Assembly (NCBI GenBank): GCA_009781475.1
Contig: WQYB01000017.1
Location: forward strand, 1 to 41,259
Reading direction: 5' to 3'
DNA: 41,259 nucleotides
DNA from: Treponema sp.
GTDB lineage: Bacteria > Spirochaetota > Spirochaetia > Treponematales > Breznakiellaceae
Shown here piece by piece: positions 1-8,843 of this stretch (position 1 is the first letter of the stretch; each line of letters begins with the position of its first letter). The notes beneath the pieces were generated by a model. The model ran no database searches and had not been told where the DNA came from. It worked only from the letters and a program-made list of their open reading frames with translations. Made by a program: the position numbers and the translations under genes.

Positions 1-1
1 C

Positions 2-205
2 ACGGCTGATAACATCAACTTTCCTGTAGTTCAGATGTACCGAACTAGCAACGCTAAGTCCTTATGTAGCAAGTATTTAGCGTATGGGTGCGAATTAACT
101 ATAAGTAATTATCGCAATATCACAAACCTTTGTGTGGTTCGTGGTAATAATTTGAAAAATATATCTATTTTTGCTGCTTCAGGAACCTTTCATTTTTTCC
201 GTTAA
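2..205 (+). CDS. possible 3' end of an unidentified gene
   Basis: This frame is open from the window edge to a TAA at 203-205 (67 codons). The translation is Cys- and Asn-rich and I recognise no domain. It runs through the degenerate palindromic repeat at 121-144, so part of it is repeat-encoded. It could equally be chance open sequence. The preceding fla genes expected in Borrelia order (fliJ before flbB) are not evident here. Confidence 0.2.
   Translation, partial: TADNINFPVVQMYRTSNAKSLCSKYLAYGCELTISNYRNITNLCVVRGNNLKNISIFAASGTFHFFR
121..144. repeat. degenerate copy of the CACGAACC-type palindromic element
   Basis: CACAAACC at 121-128 is mirrored by GGTTCGTGG at 136-144 around a short TTTGTGT loop. 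The right side resembles the right arm of the full copy at 22028-22106 (GTGTGGTTTGTGGT). It looks like a shortened remnant. A second imperfect hairpin (stem GCGA-ATTA / TAAT-TA-TCGC, 90-115) lies just to its left and could end an upstream transcript. Confidence 0.45.
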
Positions 206-216
206 TATAGTATAAT
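188..216 (+). promoter_or_regulatory. putative sigma-70-type promoter for flbB and the flagellar cluster
   Basis: A perfect TATAAT sits at 211-216. The -35 position, 17 bases upstream, is the weak TTTCAT (188-193). The flbB start follows with a GGGGGA Shine-Dalgarno at 228-233. The strong -10 suggests the cluster has its own promoter here. No sigma-28-like site was seen. Confidence 0.5.
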
Positions 217-239
217 ATAGTTGATTTGGGGGAATCAAA

Positions 240-851
240 ATGGCTGGAAGAGTAATACTCCTACTGCTGCTCATTATTATCTTGTCTGTGGGCGGCATTA
301 TATGGTTCGATTTTTTAAATGTTATAGATGCAAAAACAGTTCTTGCGCCTATTTATAATTATATTCCTTTTTTAGGTGATGGCAGAACCCAACCCAAAAT
401 AGCAGATGATGAAGACATAAACCTTAATGACGAAAGGCTTGCAATACGCCTGGAAGCGCTCGCTTTACAAAGCATGGAATTGGAAATCCGGCAAAGAGAT
501 ATGGATAATGAACTCAATTTAATCACCCAAATGAATCAGGAACTGGAAGCCTGGGAGCAAAGATTACATGAACAGGAATTATATATCAGAATTCAAGGTG
601 AAGATGCCGAAAATAAGGATAGGAATGTCGATCAGCTTGCCCGGTATTTGACAGGCATGCCTCCGCAAAATGCGGTAGGTATTCTTGCAAATTATGAAGA
701 CCAGATAGCTATCGATGTAATCCGGAAGACAGAGGATATTGCAAGGGCTGAAGGAGCTCAATCCATTGTAGCTTTCTGGTTCTCCCTGATGGAACCAGCC
801 AGAGCTGCCGAATTGCAAAGAAAAATGGCAGGGCGTCCGCCCAGCTTATAA
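240..851 (+). CDS. flbB: flagellar protein FlbB (MotE-like collar protein)
   Basis: This 203-residue protein has a single N-terminal membrane segment (about residues 4-26, Leu/Ile-rich), a linker, a coiled-coil-like Glu/Gln/Leu stretch (about 65-120) and a helical C-terminal domain like the MgtE-N/MotE fold (about 130-200, with YLTGMPPQNAVGIL). In Borrelia, FlbB organises the collar around the periplasmic flagellar motor and helps recruit stators. Position directly before fliK and flgD matches the Borrelia flbB-flbC-flgD order. The ATG is preceded by GGGGGA at a suitable distance. Identification rests on topology and gene order, and both agree. Confidence 0.8.
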   Translation: MAGRVILLLLLIIILSVGGIIWFDFLNVIDAKTVLAPIYNYIPFLGDGRTQPKIADDEDINLNDERLAIRLEALALQSMELEIRQRDMDNELNLITQMNQELEAWEQRLHEQELYIRIQGEDAENKDRNVDQLARYLTGMPPQNAVGILANYEDQIAIDVIRKTEDIARAEGAQSIVAFWFSLMEPARAAELQRKMAGRPPSL

Positions 852-855
852 CCTC

Positions 856-883
856 AAGCTGAAAAACTGAAGTTTTTTGGCTT
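856..883 (+). other. 12-bp hairpin between flbB and fliK
   Basis: AAGC-T-GAAAAAC (856-867) pairs with GTTTTTT-G-GCTT (872-883) around a TGAA tetraloop, using two G-T wobbles. A second perfect hairpin follows at 896-912 (CATTACC, loop GTA, GGTAATG). Neither has a U-tract right after it. They could attenuate or stabilise the mRNA between flbB and fliK rather than terminate it. Confidence 0.4.
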
Positions 884-937
884 TCATCTTCCGGGCATTA
901 CCGTAGGTAATGAAACTTCCAAAAAGGAGGCCGGTTG

Positions 938-2320
938 GTGATAGCCATTTCCGCCTATACAGAACCAATCCCGGTTGATGCTAATATAAATGAAACACCT
1001 CATGTACATGACAATGAAGACTCACAGTCCAGTTCAGATTTTGCGCAAATACTTGCTGGTTTACTGCAGAGTTCTCAATTAGCTAATCAATCCGGCGAAG
1101 ATGGTCATAATTCGTTAGCTGCAAATGACGCTCTTGATGGAGATATGCTGAATATTTCAGCTATTTCATTGGGAAGCGGTATTGATTTTGACAGCTTTGA
1201 TATCGATCTTTCAGATGCGGCAATTGACAAAGAATATCAAAATATTATCAGCGCAGATCAATTAATTGCCGGTTTAATGCAGGAAAATCATGGTGAAGAT
1301 TTTAACATTCTGTTAAATGAACTGGATGAGGGTACTTTAAACCGCCTTGCGCAGCTTATGTCATCATCCAAAAATGATTTATCATTAAAAGAAATTTCTG
1401 CAAAAATTGAAAAATCAGATGCTGATTCTATATCCAGCATGTTATCTGCTCTTGATTCAAAAGCAAAACTAAACAAGGATGATATTAATCTTGACCCGTC
1501 TGATAAAAACAAACGCATTGTAAAAGATAAATCATCAATAAGCGATGCTTCTTTAAAAGAAGAAAAAATAGATTCACTTTATAGAAATAAAGCGAATGAC
1601 GAAAATTTTTCCTCTTTGAGCAGCCGTGAAGAAAACAAAAGCCGTCTGGATGAATTCCGAAGGTCGCGCAAGGACAGGTTATCTATTGAAGTTAGAGATC
1701 TTAGGACAGTGTCAAATATTCAAAGTACATTAGCCGAAACACAGACAAACCGTGTTTCGCCGCAAAGCGTTCAGGAAATTACTTTAAACTTACGAATCCC
1801 GGAATATGACAAAAGTATCATGCAGGCACAAACAACATGGGATACAAAAGCAAATACCAGCGCAAGCAGCGCATTGGAAAATATGCTTGCCAGGGAACTT
1901 CATAATTTTAACGGCGATATAGTCCGCCATGCTTCAATGGCGCTAAGAGACGGCGGTGCTGGAACCATCAAAATTGCCCTTCATCCCGAAACGCTTGGAA
2001 ATGTAAAGATACATCTTGAATTAACCGACAACAAGATTACGGGGCGTATTGTCGTTGACAGCCAGGAGGCTTTAAATGCGTTTCGTAAGGAAATTGCCGC
2101 TTTAGAGCAGGCTTTTAAAGAGTCAGGTTTTACAGACGCAAGTTTGAACCTGTCTTTGTCTGCAGAAGAAGGCGGCGCTGATAAACAAGAGCTTGATGAA
2201 AGCGCTTTTAATCAGCGGCTGGCAGCTTCTAATTATGAAGATTCTTATGAAATGGAAGCAGTGCCGGTTATTGATGTTCTTTTTGGACAAAGATCAGGTT
2301 TAGTTAATTTACTTGCCTGA
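938..2320 (+). CDS. fliK: flagellar hook-length control protein FliK (FlbC)
   Basis: The product (460 residues) has a long, low-complexity, Ser/Asp/Lys-rich N-terminal two-thirds, as expected of the molecular-ruler part of FliK. A Flg_hook C-terminal domain follows (about residues 300-415), including the conserved core IALHPETLGNVKIHLEL. FliK is exported, measures hook length and switches the export gate from hook to filament substrates. The GTG at 938 is preferred: AAGGAGG at 924-930 lies 7 bases upstream. A TTG at 935 would leave only 4. The next gene, flgD, encodes the hook cap, the usual partner in assembly. Confidence 0.88.
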   Translation: MIAISAYTEPIPVDANINETPHVHDNEDSQSSSDFAQILAGLLQSSQLANQSGEDGHNSLAANDALDGDMLNISAISLGSGIDFDSFDIDLSDAAIDKEYQNIISADQLIAGLMQENHGEDFNILLNELDEGTLNRLAQLMSSSKNDLSLKEISAKIEKSDADSISSMLSALDSKAKLNKDDINLDPSDKNKRIVKDKSSISDASLKEEKIDSLYRNKANDENFSSLSSREENKSRLDEFRRSRKDRLSIEVRDLRTVSNIQSTLAETQTNRVSPQSVQEITLNLRIPEYDKSIMQAQTTWDTKANTSASSALENMLARELHNFNGDIVRHASMALRDGGAGTIKIALHPETLGNVKIHLELTDNKITGRIVVDSQEALNAFRKEIAALEQAFKESGFTDASLNLSLSAEEGGADKQELDESAFNQRLAASNYEDSYEMEAVPVIDVLFGQRSGLVNLLA

Positions 2321-2365
2321 TTTTTTAACAGTTTATAGGTTAGATAAAAATATATAGGAGAATAT

Positions 2366-2839
2366 ATGGATGTAAATTCGGTGATGAGTGCATCGGGATT
2401 GAGTTCAGCATCTGCTTTAAATGCACAGGAACTACTGGAAAGAGAAATATTTGCCCGCAGTTTTAACCTGGAGTTAAATCCGACAAGGCAGCCTCAGCAA
2501 AGCTTGGGTAAGGATGATTTTTTAAAGATTCTTATCACCCAGCTTTCGTATCAAGACCCGACAGCGCCGATGGATGACAAGCAATTTATTGCGCAGATGG
2601 CGCAATTTTCTACATTGGAGCAAATGACTTCGATGGCAAGTGATTTTTCTAAACTTACTTCCATGCTTATGGGTAATGAGGCTTCAACTGCATTGGGAAA
2701 AAATGTCCATATATCGTTTGGAGATATAGAGATTCAAGGCAAGGTACAGGCGATTACCAGGGGAGAAGCACCGCAGGTGCTGGTAAACGGAACTTTTTAT
2801 AATTGGGACCTGGTAACAAGGGTTTTCGCAGACGAATAA
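2366..2839 (+). CDS. flgD: flagellar hook capping protein FlgD
   Basis: The 157-residue protein contains the FlgD N-terminal signature [19 protein letters not shown] (about residues 49-67), followed by the typical [14 protein letters not shown] helix. FlgD is exported to the growing hook tip and guides FlgE polymerisation. The short C-terminal part has a small beta-rich segment but no full FLG-D Ig/tudor domains, as in other short spirochaete FlgD proteins. An AGGAGA ribosome site precedes the ATG. It lies 13 bases before flgE in the same transcript. Confidence 0.92.
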   Translation: MDVNSVMSASGLSSASALNAQELLEREIFARSFNLELNPTRQPQQSLGKDDFLKILITQLSYQDPTAPMDDKQFIAQMAQFSTLEQMTSMASDFSKLTSMLMGNEASTALGKNVHISFGDIEIQGKVQAITRGEAPQVLVNGTFYNWDLVTRVFADE

Positions 2840-2852
2840 GGAGAGAAACCAT

Positions 2853-4253
2853 ATGATGAGATCATTATTTGCCGGAGTATCCGGATTACAAAATCACCAG
2901 ACAAGAATGGATGTTATTGGTAATAATATTGCCAATATCAATACAACAGGTTTTAAAAGAGGCCGTGTAAACTTTCAGGATATTTATTATCAGCAATTGC
3001 AGGGAGCTGCCCGTCCTACAGAAACAATCGGCGGTGTAAACCCTAAAGAAGTCGGTCTTGGAATGTCTATCGCTTCAATCGATACGCTTCATATACAGGG
3101 CAGTTTGCAGGTAACAGGAAATCAAACTGATCTTGCGATTACAGGAAACGGTTTTTTTGTTCTTGATGATGCAGGCACACAATTATTCACAAGAGCAGGC
3201 GCTTTTTCTCTTGATGCTGACGGCATTATGGTAAATCCCGCAAACGGAATGAAAGTAATGGGCTGGATGGCAACAGAAATTGGCGGACGCAGTATATTGG
3301 ATGTTTCACGCCCGATAGAACAGCTTGAAATTCCAATAGGCGGCAAAGACGCTGCAGCGGCGACTACAATGGTTCAATTTGCCTGTAACCTGGATAAACG
3401 CATTCCTTTATTACCTGAAAACCCTACAGGTGATCAAATAATTGATTCTACATGGTCAACTACAATTAAAATTTATGATTCGTTCGGTGAACAGCATGAT
3501 ATGCAGGTTGAATTTACAAGGGTAGCTGATACTGCCAACAGCTGGAATGCTACAGTAACTGTAAATCCGCAAAGCGATGTTCCTACCAATACCTCGATTG
3601 GTTTTGGGGAAGAAGCTCCGGCAGCAGGCGGACCTCAGACTTTTATCGTTAACTTTTCAAATAACGGAACATTGCTTTCCGCAGAAGACGGAGCGGGTAA
3701 CGTTTCCGGCGCTTCAGGACAGGTAACAATGAATATCGCTTTTGATGTGCCAAACGCAACACCAAACGAAGACGGCACACCTTTGAGGCAGGAATTTGTT
3801 CTTAATTTAGGTCAGGTTGGCGGACTTTCCAATTCGATTACTCAATATGCACAGCAAAGTTCATCCAAAGCTGTAGGGCAGGACGGACGTACAATGGGTT
3901 ATCTTGAAAACTTTAAAATTGATTCATCAGGTGTAATTACAGGCGTATATTCCAATGGTACTACAAGAACAATCGGTCAGGTTGCTATGGCAAGTTTTCC
4001 TAACCAGGGCGGTCTTGAAAAAGTGGGAGATAACGCATTTAGAGTTTCCAATAACTCAGGTATTGCAAATATTGGACCTTCAGGAGTTGCCGGAAAAGGT
4101 AAAATAATGGCAGGTACTCTTGAAATGTCGAACGTTGATATGGCTGACCAGTTTGTTGACATGATTGTAACCCAGCGCGGTTTTCAGGCTAACTCAAAAA
4201 CAATCCAAACAGCGGATCAGTTATTACAAGAACTGTTAACATTAAAACGATAG
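2853..4253 (+). CDS. flgE: flagellar hook protein FlgE
   Basis: This is a full-length hook protein (466 residues). The N-terminal rod/hook motif ([20 protein letters not shown], residues 4-23, then [12 protein letters not shown]) and the C-terminal coiled-coil motif ([19 protein letters not shown]) are both present. Lys165 (in PIGGKDAAA) and Cys178 (in [10 protein letters not shown]) match the residues that form the lysinoalanine cross-link between neighbouring FlgE subunits in Treponema denticola, so the hook of this organism is probably covalently cross-linked. AAGGAGA precedes the ATG by 8 bases. FlgE makes the flexible joint between the periplasmic motor and filament. Confidence 0.96.
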   Translation: MMRSLFAGVSGLQNHQTRMDVIGNNIANINTTGFKRGRVNFQDIYYQQLQGAARPTETIGGVNPKEVGLGMSIASIDTLHIQGSLQVTGNQTDLAITGNGFFVLDDAGTQLFTRAGAFSLDADGIMVNPANGMKVMGWMATEIGGRSILDVSRPIEQLEIPIGGKDAAAATTMVQFACNLDKRIPLLPENPTGDQIIDSTWSTTIKIYDSFGEQHDMQVEFTRVADTANSWNATVTVNPQSDVPTNTSIGFGEEAPAAGGPQTFIVNFSNNGTLLSAEDGAGNVSGASGQVTMNIAFDVPNATPNEDGTPLRQEFVLNLGQVGGLSNSITQYAQQSSSKAVGQDGRTMGYLENFKIDSSGVITGVYSNGTTRTIGQVAMASFPNQGGLEKVGDNAFRVSNNSGIANIGPSGVAGKGKIMAGTLEMSNVDMADQFVDMIVTQRGFQANSKTIQTADQLLQELLTLKR

Positions 4254-4259
4254 TAATGT

Positions 4260-4466
4260 ATGATTAAAGTAACCAGATTGGACGGGACGGGATATTTCAT
4301 TAATCCTCATCAGATTGAATGTATAGAGATTCGTCCTGATACAACTCTGGTTATGTTGTCTGGAAAAACCCACATCGTCCGTGAAGAAGCGGATGATGTG
4401 CTGGAAAGAATTGACAATTACCGCAGGCGATTAGGAGCAATCTGTCCGCCTGTGGTACAGGAGTGA
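4260..4466 (+). CDS. flbD: flagellar protein FlbD
   Basis: The 68-residue protein matches the small FlbD family: MIKVTRLDG start, FINPHQIECIE, then a TTLVMLSGKTHIVRE segment. It sits between flgE and motA in spirochaetes and Gram-positives. Its exact role is not settled; family members are needed for normal motility. This is the spirochaete/Firmicutes FlbD, unrelated to the Caulobacter regulator of the same name. Only 6 bases separate it from flgE and 4 from motA, which points to translational coupling. Confidence 0.9.
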   Translation: MIKVTRLDGTGYFINPHQIECIEIRPDTTLVMLSGKTHIVREEADDVLERIDNYRRRLGAICPPVVQE

Positions 4467-4470
4467 TAGT

Positions 4471-5262
4471 ATGGATCTAGCTACAATTGTTGGTATAATC
4501 GGCGCTTTTGCCATGTTAGTTTTTACCGCTATAAATACTGCAGGCGGTATAGATGGTTTACTTCGTCTTTTGAATCTTCCTTCTTTTGCTCTTGTTATTG
4601 TTGGATCTTATTTTGCAGTTATGGTCGCCAACAAGTGGGGAACCGCTCTTGGCGCATTTTCTGTTATTAAACGCACCTTTAGTGTACCTTCATTTAATGA
4701 ATCAGCAATTATTCAAAAACTGGTTGCCTTTTCCGAAAAAGCACGCCGCGAAGGTTTGCTTGCTTTGGAAGACGAACTTGAAGACCTTGAAGATGAATTT
4801 ATGAAAAAAGGACTTCGCCTTGTTGTTGACGGTACTGACGCTACAATTATACGCGATCTTATGGAATTGGAATTAACCCAGATGCAGCAGCGTCACTCTG
4901 AAAATATAAATATGTTAAACTCATGGGCAGCGCTTGCTCCGGGGTTCGGAATGATGGGAACAGTTATCGGACTTGTAAACATGTTATCTAACCTTGAAGA
5001 TAAAGCCTCGATTGGTCCTAACATGGCTATGGCTCTTATTACAACTCTTTACGGCTCGATTATATCCAATACAACTGTTATGCCTTGGGCAAGAAAATTA
5101 CAAGGTCAGGACGGTTATGAAAGCTCTGTAAAAGAAATGATTATCGAAGGAGTCCTTTCGATTCAGGCAGGGGATAATACCCGTATTCTTGCATTAAAAT
5201 TACTGGCATATTTAAATCCGGCTCTTCGCAAAACAATGGAAGCGGAACTGGTAAAAGATTAA
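4471..5262 (+). CDS. motA: flagellar motor stator protein MotA
   Basis: The protein (263 residues) has the four MotA membrane segments: about residues 4-24, 33-51, 153-175 and 185-205. The cytoplasmic loop carries REGLLALEDE, the region of the Arg/Glu pair that contacts FliG. The LAPGFGMMGTVIGLV segment includes the conserved proline of the ion channel. MotA and MotB form the ion-driven stator. The start is 4 bases after flbD, and motB follows 21 bases downstream. Confidence 0.95.
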   Translation: MDLATIVGIIGAFAMLVFTAINTAGGIDGLLRLLNLPSFALVIVGSYFAVMVANKWGTALGAFSVIKRTFSVPSFNESAIIQKLVAFSEKARREGLLALEDELEDLEDEFMKKGLRLVVDGTDATIIRDLMELELTQMQQRHSENINMLNSWAALAPGFGMMGTVIGLVNMLSNLEDKASIGPNMAMALITTLYGSIISNTTVMPWARKLQGQDGYESSVKEMIIEGVLSIQAGDNTRILALKLLAYLNPALRKTMEAELVKD

Positions 5263-5283
5263 TAAGTGTTTTTGAGGTAATAA

Positions 5284-6015
5284 ATGGCGCGTAAAAAAAG
5301 ACAAGGAGCTACAGAATCATCCGGCGACTGGATGACCACATACGCCGACATGATCACACTCATGCTTTGCTTCTTTGTTATTTTATTTAATCCCGATGAT
5401 ATTACCCAGGCACAGTTAGAAGCAATTTCAGAATCAATGAGGCAGGGCGGCATTGGCAATATGCCCGGCGGTTTTACAGTTTATTCCGGCATTTCTGCCG
5501 ATTTAGGCAATACAATTATGTCGCTTCCTTCGATGGAACCGGGCAGACGAATGGGTACTGCCATGCGAAAAGCAACTTCTGTTTTTTCTCCGGAAATAAA
5601 TTCTACAAAAGTAAAGGTGCTTCCAACAGAACGAGGGCTTGTCATTACCCTTGCAGGGGATGCTTTTTTTTATCCTGCAAGTGCCCGAATCAATATAGAA
5701 GAAACGAGAAATATCTTTTTGCGGCTTGGAACGTATCTTAATGATCCTGACTTGGCAGGCAGGAAATTCAGAATAGAAGGACACACTGACGGAGAAGATG
5801 TCGATCCTGCCGGTCCCTGGGAAGATAACTGGCATCTTTCTGTAGAACGTTCAAGAGCGGTTTTGCGTTATTTAACTGCTTTTGGAATCAACGAAAATAA
5901 TTTTCAGATTGCAGGTTTTGCCGCAACAGTACCGGTTTCCACTAACGATACCCCCGAAGGCAGAGCAAATAACCGCCGTGTAGATATTGTAATCCTTGAT
6001 GATGGACATTTGTAA
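5284..6015 (+). CDS. motB: flagellar motor stator protein MotB
   Basis: The 243-residue protein has a basic cytoplasmic start, one membrane segment (about 18-37) with the ion-binding aspartate Asp22 (YADMITLM), and an OmpA-like peptidoglycan-binding domain (about 120-240) with IEGHTDG and the NNRRVDI end motif. It anchors the stator to the cell wall. It is the last flagellar gene here. In Treponema and Borrelia, fliL and fliM normally follow, but a secreted protein of another kind does here. Confidence 0.95.
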   Translation: MARKKRQGATESSGDWMTTYADMITLMLCFFVILFNPDDITQAQLEAISESMRQGGIGNMPGGFTVYSGISADLGNTIMSLPSMEPGRRMGTAMRKATSVFSPEINSTKVKVLPTERGLVITLAGDAFFYPASARINIEETRNIFLRLGTYLNDPDLAGRKFRIEGHTDGEDVDPAGPWEDNWHLSVERSRAVLRYLTAFGINENNFQIAGFAATVPVSTNDTPEGRANNRRVDIVILDDGHL

Positions 6016-6061
6016 CATATAATTACATATATGTGTTATTATTCTTCATAAGGGGTGATTT

Positions 6062-7084
6062 ATGAAAAAGGTTTTATGTCTTTTAATTGCTTTATTATTT
6101 ATTACCGGTGGTGTTTTTGCTCAATATACTCAGGAATTACGTATTGGTTCAACAATTTCAAGTCGTTTAAATGCCGGAGAGCAGATTATATATATTGTAA
6201 GGACAACAAGAGCAGGTACTTTAACTGTTGAAACTCACGGTGATATTGATACTGTTATGGAAGTTTATGAGAATGAAAATTATATAACATACGATGACGA
6301 TGGCGGCGAAGGTTTTAATGCAAAAGTAGTATTTGATGTTCTGCCAAACAAAATATATCATTTTTACATCTCAGGTTATGATTCCAATGTAAACGGTCAG
6401 TTTAGAATTTCCGCAAGTCAGCAGAACTTTCCAAATCCCGCAGAGCTGCGTATCGGCTCATCTGTAAATGTAAACATGTCAGGCGGACAGGAGTTTTGGT
6501 ACAGGGTTAGATCTGCAAACAGCGGATTTATTAATGTCAAAACAACAGGTGATATTGATACATATTTGTTAGTGTATGATGATTCATATAATTACATAAC
6601 CGAAAATGATGACGGCGGCGAAGATTTAAATGCGCTTGTAGAAATATTTGCAGAAGCCAATAAAACTTATCTTATCAGGTTAAGGGGTTATAGCGAAGAA
6701 GTAAGCGGACGTACCAGTATTTCTGCGGCTTTTGAAGCTATTCCGCCGGATCCGGGAAATATAAGCCGTGACAGGGCAATTCCTGTAATTCCCGGAGAAG
6801 TACTAAGTATATTTTTCCGTTCAGACTCAGAATCCAGATGGTATGTTTATGAAGTAACCCGAACCGGAACAACTCATACAATTCAAACCAGGGGAGATAT
6901 TGATACTGTAATGTATCTTTATGACAGAAATGGAAATCTTATAACCGAAGACGATGATTCAGGAGATAGTTTAAATGCAAGAATTATTCAAAGACTTAAC
7001 GCAGGAACATACTACATCGAAATTAAAGAATATTGGGGTACACTGGGTCGTTGTAATCTTCATATTGAATTCAGGCAAAATTAA
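6062..7084 (+). CDS. secreted protein with three PPC-like beta-domains
   Basis: A 340-residue protein with a clear Sec signal peptide (residues 1-20, cut after VFA). Three tandem repeats of about 105 residues follow, each resembling the bacterial pre-peptidase C-terminal (PPC) jelly-roll. Each repeat carries a GDIDT motif followed by an acidic loop (YDDDGGEGFNA, ENDDGGEDLNA, EDDDSGDSLNA) that could bind Ca2+. No enzyme domain is attached, so it is probably a periplasmic or surface binding protein. An AAGGGGTG site precedes the ATG. Its gene follows motB by 46 bases and may be co-transcribed; a weak AT-rich hairpin (ACATATA/TATATGT) lies between. I do not know its function. Confidence 0.75.
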   Translation: MKKVLCLLIALLFITGGVFAQYTQELRIGSTISSRLNAGEQIIYIVRTTRAGTLTVETHGDIDTVMEVYENENYITYDDDGGEGFNAKVVFDVLPNKIYHFYISGYDSNVNGQFRISASQQNFPNPAELRIGSSVNVNMSGGQEFWYRVRSANSGFINVKTTGDIDTYLLVYDDSYNYITENDDGGEDLNALVEIFAEANKTYLIRLRGYSEEVSGRTSISAAFEAIPPDPGNISRDRAIPVIPGEVLSIFFRSDSESRWYVYEVTRTGTTHTIQTRGDIDTVMYLYDRNGNLITEDDDSGDSLNARIIQRLNAGTYYIEIKEYWGTLGRCNLHIEFRQN

Positions 7085-7464
7085 ACAGCAATGTTAAACA
7101 AAGCCCCGGTAACAGGCGCGGCAGGGGTATAAACGCTTACATTTTGCGCAGCTCTTAACTGTTTTTGATATTGCTCGATTAAAGCATTAATTCTGTTTTC
7201 GTCAGTACCTTCCAAATTGCCAAAATCCGCTGCGCTTTGATTTTTTACTTTTGAAAGCTGTTCAATTAATGTATCGAGTATTTTTAATTTTGATATATTT
7301 ACGCCCTGTGTTCCTTCAGGAGCCGGCGTTCCGGAAACATGTTTAAAGTGCGAGTAGATAACAAGACCGGGAGCCACAGGCAAAGACGCTCTTCCGCTGC
7401 TGGAAGCGTTTATTGCATAACCAATGCTTGGGAAAGCCTGATGTGGTATTGTTCCGATATTCAT
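7081..7464 (-). CDS. conserved-looking small protein of unknown function
   Basis: A 127-residue protein with no signal peptide or membrane segment. The N-terminal half has Gly/Ser/Pro-rich stretches (SSSGRASLPVAPG), and a helical middle (KILDTLIEQLSKVKNQ, then RINALIEQYQKQLRAAQN) could form a coiled coil. I do not recognise a family. The start is supported by AGGAGT on the minus strand just upstream. Its stop codon overlaps the stop of the convergent PPC gene: one TTAA at 7081-7084 ends both. Confidence 0.6.
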   Translation of the reverse strand: MNIGTIPHQAFPSIGYAINASSSGRASLPVAPGLVIYSHFKHVSGTPAPEGTQGVNISKLKILDTLIEQLSKVKNQSAADFGNLEGTDENRINALIEQYQKQLRAAQNVSVYTPAAPVTGALFNIAV

Positions 7465-7507
7465 AACTTACTCCTGTTACAAATATCGGCAGAAAATCGG
7501 TAGAAAT

Positions 7508-8737
7508 TTAGCGGTTCAGACGCATCCAGTCTGTTAACCGTCTTTCCAATGGAACAATTTCGTTTGTATTTCCGCTGCGGGCACGGTCGTTAAGATAGGG
7601 AAGGATAACACGTTCTTTTATGGCAACCCAGTTATGAGGCAGTATATTCGGCTGTATAAGGTTTTCGGACGGAGGCATTCGTCCCAAAAGCTCTGGATAA
7701 AATAACGGATAGATCTGCTCTGTTACAGTATTAATTGCCGAAAAACCTCCGCAAATGCCGAATATATTTTCGTTAATTCTGTTAACTCTGGAATATTCCA
7801 ATAAAAGACGCTGATTTTCTGCTTTAAAAAACCATATAATAAATTCTGCCGCCGCTTTTTGTGATTTTGCCCATTTTGGAATACCTATATATACAGTATC
7901 TTCGGTAATTGGAATTCTGTTGTCTTCCATGATCCATCGGAAATCCAGTATATTTTTACTGTCATCATTTAATATAAATAAATCCATGCTTTCCATGTAA
8001 GAAAAAAGGATGCGTCCGGATTTTATTAACCTTTCCGGCGGTTCAAAAAAATACTTGAAAGTAAAATCTTCTTCTGCCTGATGGCTTGTATTTATTTCAT
8101 TTGTCCAGTTATTTATGGAAGTCATTGAACGTTCTAAAGCCAAAGAATCCCATAAAAGCGGTTCTCCTTCTTTGAAGGAGACTCCGTCAAGTACTGCGGC
8201 TGTAAGTAAAAAATTGTCGTTCCATAATGGTGAAAAACCAAGATGAGTATATGCACCGCGGCTGAATGTATTAAAATTTTTACTTAATATTTTTACTTCG
8301 TCAAAACCAATCGTAAATTGATTTGTTAATAATTGTTCCTTATCCTTTGAAAAAACTAACGCCGGAATATTAAACGATACAGGCAGCAAGAATTGACTGC
8401 GATCAATTTTGCCGACAGCCAAAAGACGGGGATTAAAAGTATTTCTTGAAAGTCTGTTTGCTCCAAAAATATTATCAATAGATCTGAAATAAACTTTTGT
8501 TGATGAGTTTTTTAACCAGCTTGCCACAATTATATCAGGGCTGTTTTGCCGGTTTAATTCACTGATGGGAAACTCAATATATTTAACGCTTACTTTGTAT
8601 TGATTTTGTACAGAATTAAAATATTCCCCGTAAAGTGCAAATTCGGGGCGATCTGTCCATATTTGAGCTGTTTTTACGTCATTACATGAAATTAAAATAG
8701 CAGATAATAAAAAAATACCTATATTTATATACCGCAT
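7508..8737 (-). CDS. extracellular solute-binding lipoprotein (ABC importer family 1)
   Basis: The 409-residue protein starts with a lipoprotein signal (lipobox LISC, Cys at residue 18). It has the overall layout of a family-1 sugar-type solute-binding protein, including FIIWFFKAENQRLLLEYS near the end, the segment where such proteins read AxxFikfl. It would bind a substrate outside the inner membrane and deliver it to an ABC permease. No permease or ATPase gene is adjacent, so its partner must be encoded elsewhere or it has become a stand-alone sensor. It is divergent from the 8844 gene and the two share promoter bases. Confidence 0.75.
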   Translation of the reverse strand: MRYINIGIFLLSAILISCNDVKTAQIWTDRPEFALYGEYFNSVQNQYKVSVKYIEFPISELNRQNSPDIIVASWLKNSSTKVYFRSIDNIFGANRLSRNTFNPRLLAVGKIDRSQFLLPVSFNIPALVFSKDKEQLLTNQFTIGFDEVKILSKNFNTFSRGAYTHLGFSPLWNDNFLLTAAVLDGVSFKEGEPLLWDSLALERSMTSINNWTNEINTSHQAEEDFTFKYFFEPPERLIKSGRILFSYMESMDLFILNDDSKNILDFRWIMEDNRIPITEDTVYIGIPKWAKSQKAAAEFIIWFFKAENQRLLLEYSRVNRINENIFGICGGFSAINTVTEQIYPLFYPELLGRMPPSENLIQPNILPHNWVAIKERVILPYLNDRARSGNTNEIVPLERRLTDWMRLNR

Positions 8738-8775
8738 AACCTATACCATCACGTTTATTTTTGACTGCATAAATC

Positions 8776-8805
8776 AGTGTATTTTGTCTTATATATGCTT
8801 GTCAA
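8776..8805 (-). promoter_or_regulatory. promoter for the solute-binding lipoprotein
   Basis: On the minus strand TTGACA (8805-8800) is followed after 18 bases by TACACT (8781-8776). Transcription would begin about 30 bases before the ATG at 8737. The -35 overlaps the -35 of the divergent promoter. Confidence 0.55.
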
Positions 8806-8827
8806 TCTGCTATTTGAATGGTAGCAT
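8799..8827 (+). promoter_or_regulatory. promoter for the 8844 gene, divergent and overlapping
   Basis: TTGTCA (8799-8804) and TAGCAT (8822-8827) are 17 bases apart. Transcription would start close to the ribosome site GGAGG at 8834-8838, giving a very short leader. The seven bases TTGTCAA serve as -35 on both strands. Confidence 0.5.
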
Positions 8828-8843
8828 AAAATCGGAGGAACCA

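Noticed and set aside
6016-6061. AT-rich hairpin after motB as a strong terminator
   Set aside because: The stem is only seven A/T-rich pairs and no U-tract follows; it is too weak to call.
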